Of a stretch of DNA of 22,717 bases, positions 16,839 to 22,717 are shown piece after piece (within the stretch, counting starts at the first letter, position 1; the number at the start of each line of letters is the position of its first letter). A program made the translations under genes and the position numbers. The DNA is taken from positions 1 to 22,717 of the forward strand of contig USOV01000014.1 of the NCBI GenBank assembly GCA_900556455.1. The letters are read 5' to 3'. Source of the stretch: an uncultured Clostridium sp. (GTDB taxonomy: Bacteria > Bacillota > Clostridia > TANB77 > CAG-508). A model generated the notes under the pieces. It searched no databases. It worked only from the letters and a program-made list of their open reading frames with translations, and was not told the DNA's origin.

Positions 16839-17344
16839 TATATTAAACCTTCCATTAATTTTACTGTTATTTTTCTATTTGGAATATCAACATTTTTTAT
16901 TACTTCCTTTATTGCTGGTAGTAATATTTGTTTTCCTTTTTCATTTTTTACAACATATATGTCATTGCTTCCTGTATTAAAAACATCATCCATTTTTCCA
17001 AGAATTTCTCCTTCTACTGTTACGACCTCGCATTCAAGCAGGTCTACAATATAATAAGAATTTTCTTGTAATTCAGGTAATTGTTCTCTACTTACTTTTA
17101 TATATAAGTTTCTTAAAGCTTCTGCTGAATCAATATCATCTATTCCTTTAAGTTTTAGTAATACCATATTTTTGGCATATCTTACACTTTCAATTTTACA
17201 TTCTATTAATTCAGTCTTTTTTTGAACATATATGGTTTCAAATGTTTCAAACTCTTTTATATCATCTGTAAAAGGTTTTACTTTCACAAATCCTTTTAAT
17301 CCATTTGTATTTACAATTTGACCTATTTCAAAATATTTATCCAT
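16838..17344 (-). CDS. rimM: Ribosome maturation factor RimM
   Basis: Assists 30S head assembly by binding S19. The 168 residues show the N-terminal RimM domain (IGQIVNTNGLKGFVKVKPFT, about 7-26, and a KLKGIDDIDSAEALRN segment) and the C-terminal PRC-barrel domain (YYIVDLLECEVVTVEGEILG, about 97-116; KQILLPAIKEVI). It lies between khpA and trmD, the usual position, and its stop codon overlaps the trmD start as TAATG. Confidence 0.96.
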   Translation of the reverse strand: MDKYFEIGQIVNTNGLKGFVKVKPFTDDIKEFETFETIYVQKKTELIECKIESVRYAKNMVLLKLKGIDDIDSAEALRNLYIKVSREQLPELQENSYYIVDLLECEVVTVEGEILGKMDDVFNTGSNDIYVVKNEKGKQILLPAIKEVIKNVDIPNRKITVKLMEGLI

Positions 17345-17353
17345 ATTCTAACC

Positions 17354-17584
17354 TTAATCAATAAATTCTATAGTTATTTTTTTGTTTTCTTTTGCAGCTA
17401 GAGCTTTCATTATTGTTCTTATTGCTTTTGCAATTCTTCCTTCTTTTCCAATAACTTTGCCCATATCTTTTTCTGCAACTTTTACTTCGTATATAACAGA
17501 TTGTTCTCCTTCTACTTCATTTATTAAAATAGCTGATTCATCTGTTACTAAACTTTTAATGATTGTTGTTAATGTTTCTTTCAC
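17354..17584 (-). CDS. khpA: KH-domain RNA-binding protein KhpA (YlqC)
   Basis: Small single-KH RNA-binding protein, 76 residues. The KH core with its GxxG loop is at GKVIGKEGRIAKAIRTIMKA (about residues 42-61). KhpA usually works with KhpB/Jag in small-RNA and cell-envelope regulation. The position between rpsP and rimM is canonical for Firmicutes. The start codon is GTG at 17584, with GGAGG eight bases upstream. Confidence 0.95.
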   Translation of the reverse strand: MKETLTTIIKSLVTDESAILINEVEGEQSVIYEVKVAEKDMGKVIGKEGRIAKAIRTIMKALAAKENKKITIEFID

Positions 17585-17600
17585 TTAAAATGCCTCCAAA

Positions 17601-17831
17601 TTATTTTTTCTCGATTAAACGTTTTACTGTTTCTGTTGGTTTTGCGCCATTTTTTAACCATTTTTCTATTTTTTCATTGTCTAATTTTAATTCAGATGGT
17701 TCAACCATTGGGTTGTATGTTCCAACTTGGTCTATTATTTTTCCATCTCTTGGTGATTTAGAATCAGCAACAACTATATGATAGAAAGGTGCTTTTTTCT
17801 TTCCTGCTCTTTGTAGTCTTATTTTTACCAT
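17601..17831 (-). CDS. rpsP: 30S ribosomal protein S16
   Basis: S16 stabilises the 30S body. It begins MVKIRLQRAGKKKAPFYHIV and contains SPRDGKIIDQVGTYNP, both diagnostic. I place the start at the ATG 17831 because AGAGGTG lies about seven bases upstream; a GTG at 17840 is in frame but overlaps that site. 76 residues, normal for the shorter forms. It follows ffh and precedes khpA. Confidence 0.97.
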   Translation of the reverse strand: MVKIRLQRAGKKKAPFYHIVVADSKSPRDGKIIDQVGTYNPMVEPSELKLDNEKIEKWLKNGAKPTETVKRLIEKK

Positions 17832-17886
17832 TTTTTTCACCTCTTTTTCTTATTTTTGGTTTTATATTTTTAAATTTAATAACTAG

Positions 17887-19240
17887 TTAAAATTTCATTC
17901 CTTTTAGTGTTTTCTCGTCTATGCCTTTTAGCATGTTTTTCATGCCACCTTTGTTGTTTTTCATCTTTTTCATTAGTTTTTGTGTCATTTCATATGAGCT
18001 TATAAATTTATTTATGTCTTGTACTTTTGTTCCACTTCCTTTTGCTATTCTTTGACGTCTGCTTGCATTTAATAATTTTGTGTTTTTCTTTTCTTCTTTA
18101 GTCATGGAACATATTATTGCTTCTATTTTTACAAATTCTTTGTCGTCTACTTTTATATCTCCAAATTTGTTCATTCCTGGTATCATTTTTAATATTGATG
18201 AGAATGAACCCATTTTTTTCATTTGCCTTAGTTGTGTTAAATAATCATCTAAGTCAAATTCTTGTTTTTTTAATTTTTTTTCTAGTTTTAAAGCTTCTTC
18301 TTCATCAAATGCTTCTTCCGCTTTTTCTATTATCGAAAGCATATCTCCCATTCCAAGGATTCTTGATGTCATTCTGTCTGGATGGAATTCTTCAATGTCA
18401 CTTAGTTTTTCTCCTGTTGCTGCAAATTTTATTGGTTTTCCTGTTACTTTTTTTACAGAAAGTGCTGCACCACCACGAGTGTCACCATCTAATTTTGTAA
18501 GTATTACTCCATCTATTCCTAAATTTTCATTAAAATGGCTTGCCACATTTACTGCATCTTGACCTGTCATAGAGTCTACAACAAGTAAAATTTCATGTGG
18601 TTTTACATTTGATTTTATATTTTTTAATTCCTGCATTAATTCTTCATCTATATGAAGTCGTCCTGCAGTATCTAATATTATTACATCATTTAATTTTGAC
18701 ATTGCTTCATTTATTGCTTGTTTTGCAATATGAACAACGTCTTTTGAATTTTCATTTGCAAATACTGGAATATTAAGCTGGGCTCCAACTACTTGTAATT
18801 GTTTTATCGCTGCTGGTCTATATACATCACATGCAACAAGTAATGGTTTTTTACCCTGCTTTCTCAAAAGGTTTGCTAACTTTCCAGCTGTTGTTGTTTT
18901 TCCTGAACCTTGAAGTCCGGACTAACATTATTATTGTTGGTGGGTTGGGAGTAAAATTAATTTTTGAAGTTACTCCACCTAGCAATTCTTCCATTTCATC
19001 TCTTACTATTTTTACAACTTGTTGACCTGGAGTTAAAGATTTTAAAACATCTTGGCCTAAAGCTTTTTCATTAACATCCGCTATAAATTCTTTTACTATT
19101 TTATAGTTAACATCTGCTTCTAGTAAAGCCAATTTCACTTCTCGTAAAACTTCTTTTAAGTCACTTTCAGTAATTCTTGCCTTACCACTAAGTTTTCTAG
19201 TTATCCCTTGTAATCTAGAAGATAATCCTTCAAATGCCAT
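17887..19240 (-). CDS. ffh: Signal recognition particle GTPase Ffh (SRP54); needs one +1 shift
   Basis: GTPase that binds signal sequences and SRP RNA and targets nascent membrane proteins. The N domain is residues 1-107. Without a shift, translation leaves the conserved sequence at the first residue of the P-loop and stops at 18851. Skipping the C of in-frame CGG (18917-18919) gives IIMLV-GLQGSGKTTTAGKL, the standard G1 motif, and a 450-residue protein of normal length. Later motifs are intact: DVYRPAAIKQL, DTAGRLHIDEEL (G3), TKLDGDTRGGAALS (G4) and the M domain with RRQRIAKGSG. AAAGGAGG precedes the ATG by nine bases. Ffh is generally essential, so the break is unlikely to be a dead gene. 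ylxM lies upstream and rpsP downstream. Confidence 0.95.
18916..18919 (-). other. +1 frameshift site CGGA in ffh
   Basis: Zero-frame codons are ATG TTA GTC CGG ACT TCA. Skipping C gives GTC GGA CTT CAA GGT TCA GGA AAA, which encodes V-GLQGSGK, the exact GTPase P-loop. In the zero frame the product would be an N-domain fragment with 22 unrelated residues. Confidence 0.93.
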
Positions 19241-19266
19241 AAATTCTTTCCTCCTTTAGTTTTAAT

Positions 19267-19614
19267 TTACACTAAACAATTTAATTCTTTTTTTATGTGT
19301 TCAAGAATTTCAGCTATTTGTTCATCTGTAAATTTTGCTTCAATTTGTGTAAGTTCAGATAAAATGTTAGAAATTTGCTTTTCTTGTTTTAGCATTTTTC
19401 TCATAATTTGTAGCTTTTCTTCAAACTCGAAAAGTTTTTTCTCTCCTTTCTTTATTATATCTCTAACTGCCTGCCTAGTAATTTTATTATTTTCAGCAAT
19501 CTCTGAAAGAGATAAATCCATATTATAGTAGTCATCTAAAATTTCTAACTGTTTATTAGTTAGAAGTTTACCATATATTTCGATTAACATACTTATTTCT
19601 ACTTTTTTCTCCAT
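19267..19614 (-). CDS. ylxM: YlxM-family helix-turn-helix protein, SRP-operon regulator
   Basis: 115-residue YlxM/p13 family protein; members modulate the SRP and are nearly always encoded directly before ffh, as here. A sigma-factor-like helix-turn-helix is visible: LTNKQLEILDDYYNMDLSLS then EIAENNKITRQAVRDIIKKG (about 18-57). The C-terminal half is helical and charged. The start is at 19614, because GAGG lies six bases before that ATG; a GTG four codons upstream is in frame but covers the ribosome binding site. Confidence 0.9.
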   Translation of the reverse strand: MEKKVEISMLIEIYGKLLTNKQLEILDDYYNMDLSLSEIAENNKITRQAVRDIIKKGEKKLFEFEEKLQIMRKMLKQEKQISNILSELTQIEAKFTDEQIAEILEHIKKELNCLV

Positions 19615-19632
19615 GCCAATCCTCACTTTTAG

Positions 19633-19659
19633 TAGCGGACTCTTGGTCCTGTCTCTACA
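19633..19659 (-). repeat. Degenerate TGTAG-type hairpin repeat in the ylxM leader
   Basis: On the minus strand TGTAGAGACAGGACCAAGAG is followed by TCCGC, with a short stem GGAC (19646-19649) pairing with GTCC (19637-19640) around CAAGA. The ACCAAG loop area resembles that of 15600-15626. It lies between the ylxM promoter and start. Confidence 0.4.
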
Positions 19660-19716
19660 TTTTAAATACTACTATTTTTTGCCCTAAAAACTACATTAAA
19701 AATGTAATGCTAATAT

Positions 19717-19745
19717 ACTTTACACTATTTTCTGGCATTTGTCAA
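19717..19745 (-). promoter_or_regulatory. Promoter of the ylxM-ffh-rplS operon
   Basis: On the minus strand TTGACA (19740-19745), a 17-base spacer and TAAAGT (19717-19722). It gives a leader of about 100 bases that holds a small ACATTAAAAATGT palindrome and the hairpin repeat at 19633-19659. Confidence 0.65.
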
Positions 19746-19757
19746 GCTTTTGGCAAT

Positions 19758-19785
19758 AAAAAAAACCAATTACTTGGTTTTTTTT
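19758..19785 (-). terminator. Intrinsic terminator after the coiled-coil gene
   Basis: Arms AAAAAAAACCAA (19758-19769) and TTGGTTTTTTTT (19774-19785) with a 4-base loop. The T-tract follows the hairpin on the minus strand. It lies 26 bases after the stop codon. Confidence 0.88.
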
Positions 19786-19811
19786 ATATTTTAAAAATAG
19801 TATTATGCATA

Positions 19812-21110
19812 TTATTTTTCAACATCTTTATCTTCTTCTTTAAAACTACTCTTACTAGTTGGTGTAGCACTTATTTTTGGTGGATTATGATGTTGTTCAA
19901 ATCCTTTTCCAAACATTTCATTATATTTATTTCTGTTAAACTCATGTGCTATTTCTTCTTCCCCTTCAAAGTCTTTGATTGGTCCAAATTTATCTAATGC
20001 TTCTTTTTCTCTTAAAGCTAATCTTTCTTTTCCTTTATTCAATGCCTTTGCATATCTATTTTTAGGATCGTGATAATCTATATCAAAACATTTTGCTGTT
20101 TCTCCTGCAATATAATTTAAGTATGTTTCTTTATCTTGATCATTTAAATGTCTAGAAATATTTGGGTCTGCTCTCATTGCTGTTGTTAAATCTATTCCAT
20201 ATTCTTTTCTATTTTTAACAAGTTTATATCTTTCAACTAATCTTCTTAATAAACCGATTTTTTCAAATTCTTGTCTTGATATAGAGTAAACTCCATTTTT
20301 CTTAGTTTCAGATATAAATATATATTTTTCATCTTTAAATTCCACTGAAACTACTTTAGGTAATGTTTTGTTTTCTTCTGACTTTTTCTCCTCTGGTTTT
20401 TTCACTTCTAGCTTCTTAATTTCTGGTTTCTTTTCTTCTGATTTTTTCTCTTCTGGTTTCTTAACTTCTGGCTTCTTTTCTTCTGGTTTTTTCTCTTCTG
20501 GTTTCTTAACTTCTGGCTTCTTTTCTTCTGGTTTTTTTTCTTCTGGTTTCTTAACTTCTGGCTTCTTTTCTTCTGGTTCCTTTTCATTTTCTAAAGGTTC
20601 TATATCTACTCCCAATTCTAATGCATAATTATCAATATCGCTTTCCATTTCATTTAATTTTTTCCTTAAATTAAAGTGTTTTTCTTGATATGTTTTAATT
20701 TCTTCATTGACTTTTGCTAATGCTTTTTCCGCTGAAGATTTTGCCATAGTGAGTTTTTCTTCTGTTAAGCCTTTTTCCTCTATTAGTTCTAATTTTTTCT
20801 CTATTTGTTTTTTCTTTTCTAACGTTTCTAATAATTTATTTTGATATTCTTGTTCACTTTCTTCACGCATTCTTTTAATTTGAGCTTTTGCTTGTATTAA
20901 TCCGTTTGTGGTCATTTCATCAAATTCTGCTTTTTCATTTTCTTTTTCTTCAATTTTTATTTTATTTTGTTCTATATACATTGGTCTTGTTTCTTCCATT
21001 AAGTTTGATTTCATGTTATTTATCATAGTTTGTTTTTCTCTAGTCATTGCCATAGATTGATCTAATTTAAGCATCAATTGCGTTAATTCATCAATTTTAT
21101 TTCTATCCAT
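19812..21110 (-). CDS. Coiled-coil protein with KKPE repeat tract, function unknown
   Basis: Unrecognised 432-residue protein. Residues 1-160 are highly charged and helical (coiled-coil). Residues 177-248 are a low-complexity tract of EEKKPEV/EEKKPE units; the rest is a globular domain containing GVYSISRQEFEKIGLLRRLV (about 276-295) and FDIDYHDPKNRYAKALNKGK (about 341-360), with a hydrophilic C-terminal tail. No signal peptide or membrane segment is visible, so it is probably cytoplasmic. The start is supported by AGGAGG five to six bases before the ATG. It has its own promoter and terminator, so it is monocistronic. The repeat tract may act as a spacer; the DNA of the tract is itself repetitive, so its unit number may differ between strains. 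Confidence 0.8.
   Translation of the reverse strand: MDRNKIDELTQLMLKLDQSMAMTREKQTMINNMKSNLMEETRPMYIEQNKIKIEEKENEKAEFDEMTTNGLIQAKAQIKRMREESEQEYQNKLLETLEKKKQIEKKLELIEEKGLTEEKLTMAKSSAEKALAKVNEEIKTYQEKHFNLRKKLNEMESDIDNYALELGVDIEPLENEKEPEEKKPEVKKPEEKKPEEKKPEVKKPEEKKPEEKKPEVKKPEEKKSEEKKPEIKKLEVKKPEEKKSEENKTLPKVVSVEFKDEKYIFISETKKNGVYSISRQEFEKIGLLRRLVERYKLVKNRKEYGIDLTTAMRADPNISRHLNDQDKETYLNYIAGETAKCFDIDYHDPKNRYAKALNKGKERLALREKEALDKFGPIKDFEGEEEIAHEFNRNKYNEMFGKGFEQHHNPPKISATPTSKSSFKEEDKDVEK
20367..20582 (-). repeat. In-frame tandem repeats encoding KKPE units
   Basis: About 216 bases of near-identical units, each about 45 bases long (five-residue blocks EEKKP/EVKKP), inside the coiled-coil gene. A plus-strand open frame across it is a shadow of the repeat. 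Confidence 0.85.
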
Positions 21111-21125
21111 AAATACCTCCTAATT

Positions 21126-21141
21126 GTATGGTAATCCATAC
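21126..21141. promoter_or_regulatory. Palindrome in the leader of the coiled-coil gene
   Basis: GTATGG-TAAT-CCATAC, a perfect 6-bp inverted repeat, between the -10 box (21151-21156) and the ribosome binding site. Possible operator or short hairpin. A second inverted repeat, 9-bp arms at 21176-21184 and 21192-21200, overlaps the -35 box. Confidence 0.4.
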
Positions 21142-21150
21142 TTATTTATT

Positions 21151-21179
21151 ATTTTACCACATTTTGACAAGTTTTACAA
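21151..21179 (-). promoter_or_regulatory. Promoter of the coiled-coil gene
   Basis: On the minus strand TTGTAA (21174-21179), a 17-base spacer and TAAAAT (21151-21156), about 40 bases before the ATG. Confidence 0.6.
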
Positions 21180-21216
21180 TAATTTTATGTGAATTATTGT
21201 GGAAATTCATACAATT

Positions 21217-22581
21217 TTAATGTTTTTGTAATATTATTGTTATATTTTTTATACTTCTTTTTGCCATTGTTTCATATCTTTGCTTTTTGTCTCTTATTTT
21301 TTCATCTAACTCTGGTAATATTCCAAAATTTGCATTCATTGGCTGAAAGTTTTTGTTTTGCATTGATATATAATTTGCTAGTGCACCTATAACTGTTTCT
21401 TTCGGAAATACTATTTTCTCCTTCTCTCTCATTTTTAAAACAGCGTTTATTCCTGCTACCATGCCTGATGCTATTGATTCTACATACCCCTCTACTCCTG
21501 TTATTTGCCCAGCAAAGTATATATTTGAATTTTTCTTCAAATTATACGTTTCATCTAATAATTCTGGTGAGTTTATATATGTGTTTCTATGCATTACACC
21601 ATATTTTATAAATTCTGCATTTTGAAGCCCTGGAATTTTTGAAAATACTCTTTTTTGTTCTCCAAATTTTAGATTTGTTTGAAAGCCTACCATATTATAC
21701 ATTGTTGCACTTTCATTATCTTGCCTTAATTGCACTATAGCATATGGTCTTTTTGCAAATCTTGGATCATCAAATCCTACCGGTTTTAATGGTCCATATC
21801 TTAATGTATCTACTCCTCTTTTAGCCATTACTTCTACTGGCATACATCCTTCAAATATTTCTTTTTTTTCAAATTCATGAAGTGTTATTACTTCTGCATT
21901 TATTAGTTCATTGTAAAATATTTCATATTCTTCTTTATTCATAGGAAGATTTATATAACTTTGTTCTTCATTTTCTAGTCTTTTTTTCCACTCTTCTATT
22001 GTTTCTTCTTTTTTCTTTTCCTGTGAATATCTATCTCCATAAAAAGCAATAGAAAAATCTATACTTTCTTTACTTATTATTGGTGCTGCTGCATCATAAA
22101 AATATAGCTTATTTTCTCCTGTTAGTGCTAAGATATTTTCAGATAATTTTTCTGATGTTAATGGTCCAGTTGCTATTATTACAATTCCTTCTTTTGATAT
22201 TTCTTCTACATTTGTTACTTCTTCATTGTAAATTTCTATAAGAGGGTTATTTTTAATTTCCATTGTTACTTTTTTAGAAAATTCTTCTCTATCTACCGCT
22301 AATGCTTGTCCTGCTGGTACTGCAGTTTTATCTGCACATTTTATAAGAAGTGAATCTAACATTCTTAATTCTTCTTTTAAAAGCCCACAAGCATTTGTAA
22401 GCAAGTTTGATTTAAATGAGTTACTGCACACTATTTCTGCTAAGTTTTCGCTGGAGTGTGCTGGTGAAAATTTTTGTGGCTTCATTTCATATAATTTTAC
22501 TTTTATTCCTCTTTTAGCTATTTGGTAGGCAGCTTCACATCCGGCTAGCCCTCCACCTATTATTATTATATAATCTTTCAT
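21217..22581 (-). CDS. trmFO: Folate-dependent tRNA (uracil-54-C5)-methyltransferase TrmFO
   Basis: FAD enzyme that uses methylenetetrahydrofolate to make ribothymidine at position 54 of tRNA, the Firmicute alternative to TrmA. The N-terminal Rossmann dinucleotide motif GGGLAGCEAAYQIAKRG (about 9-25) starts the protein. Family motifs EMKP, SPAHSS, AEIVCSNSFKS and AVPAGQALAVDRE lie in the first 120 residues, and GQITGVEGYVESIASGMVAG near residue 370. 454 residues, slightly longer than the usual 435. AGGAG lies seven bases before the ATG, and a near-consensus promoter lies just upstream. Confidence 0.96.
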   Translation of the reverse strand: MKDYIIIIGGGLAGCEAAYQIAKRGIKVKLYEMKPQKFSPAHSSENLAEIVCSNSFKSNLLTNACGLLKEELRMLDSLLIKCADKTAVPAGQALAVDREEFSKKVTMEIKNNPLIEIYNEEVTNVEEISKEGIVIIATGPLTSEKLSENILALTGENKLYFYDAAAPIISKESIDFSIAFYGDRYSQEKKKEETIEEWKKRLENEEQSYINLPMNKEEYEIFYNELINAEVITLHEFEKKEIFEGCMPVEVMAKRGVDTLRYGPLKPVGFDDPRFAKRPYAIVQLRQDNESATMYNMVGFQTNLKFGEQKRVFSKIPGLQNAEFIKYGVMHRNTYINSPELLDETYNLKKNSNIYFAGQITGVEGYVESIASGMVAGINAVLKMREKEKIVFPKETVIGALANYISMQNKNFQPMNANFGILPELDEKIRDKKQRYETMAKRSIKNITIILQKH

Positions 22582-22601
22582 GAGTTTCTCCTTTTTTGAT
22601 T

Positions 22602-22631
22602 ATTATAAATCCCATATAAACTATTTGTCAA
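22602..22631 (-). promoter_or_regulatory. Promoter of trmFO
   Basis: On the minus strand TTGACA (22626-22631), an 18-base spacer and TATAAT (22602-22607). Both boxes are perfect. The ATG follows about 20 bases after the -10 box, so the leader is very short. Confidence 0.82.
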
Positions 22632-22640
22632 TAAAATTGT

Positions 22641-22692
22641 AATTTGACGAACTCTTTAAAAAAATTTGAAAACGTCCGCCCAATCTCGTCGG
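22641..22692 (+). repeat. Right copy of the 52-bp inverted repeat
   Basis: Matches 126-177 in inverted orientation with two mismatches by eye. It lies just upstream of the trmFO promoter. The remaining 25 bases to the window end are AT-rich and hold nothing I recognise. Confidence 0.8.
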
Positions 22693-22717
22693 GGATTATA
22701 TATTTTATTTTTTCACT

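Noticed and set aside
14840..18919. Four frame breaks as sequencing or assembly errors, or as pseudogenes
   Set aside because: Random errors would not all add a C before GGA, at four separate places, in an otherwise CGG-free set of genes. Decay would leave other damage, but the shifted frames are fully conserved to their stops. A systematic read error at this motif cannot be fully excluded without reads.
14960..18919. CGG reassigned to another amino acid
   Set aside because: Any single-residue meaning for CGG keeps the zero frame, which runs into stops and unrelated sequence at all four sites. Only a one-base shift restores the proteins.
126..22692. The whole window as a transposon with terminal inverted repeats
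   Set aside because: Contents are core genes in canonical order and there is no transposase or integrase. A dispersed repeat is the simpler reading.

Overview
The window is very AT-rich, and every gene I can support lies on the minus strand. Gene content and order (ylxM-ffh-rpsP-khpA-rimM-trmD-rplS, an rpoB/rpoC pair, a YmfF/YmfH-type M16 pair followed by lgt, TrmFO) point to a low-GC Gram-positive bacterium. It is probably an uncultivated Clostridia-like Firmicute; I cannot name the species. Stop codons look standard. Arginine is written mostly AGA, with some CGT.

Layout in the direction of transcription (right to left): trmFO; an unrecognised coiled-coil protein with a KKPE/EEKKPEV tract; the SRP/ribosome/tRNA-modification operon ylxM, ffh, rpsP, khpA, rimM, trmD, rplS; an L,D-transpeptidase with a C-terminal peptidoglycan-binding domain; a membrane-anchored extracytoplasmic protein of unknown function; rpoB; rpoC; prs; rpsU; and ymfF-ymfH-lgt. 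Promoters with good -35/-10 boxes can be read upstream of trmFO, the coiled-coil gene, ylxM, the membrane-anchored gene, rpoB, prs and rpsU. Intrinsic terminators follow the coiled-coil gene, rpoC, prs and rpsU.

The main result is a repeated decoding anomaly. Three conserved genes (ffh, trmD and the L,D-transpeptidase) are each broken in frame, four breaks in all (two in the transpeptidase). Every break falls at an in-frame CGG codon followed by A. Skipping the C, so that CGG-A is read as C-GGA, a +1 shift into a Gly GGA codon, restores the conserved protein exactly each time: the Ffh P-loop, the TrmD C-terminus with its LLSGNH motif, the YkuD domain, and the peptidoglycan-binding domain. I checked every CCG triplet of the plus strand inside genes. 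About 25 are out of frame, and the only four in-frame CGG codons are these four break points. CGG therefore appears to be unused as an arginine codon here and to act only as a +1 frameshift (or four-base CGGA = Gly) signal. Sequencing error or gene decay is a poor explanation for four identical events in essential or intact-looking genes.

Other points: a perfect three-way-junction inverted-repeat element with a U-tract lies in the rpoB leader; a 52-bp inverted repeat lies near the two ends of the window; and there is a small family of TGTAG-type hairpin repeats between genes.
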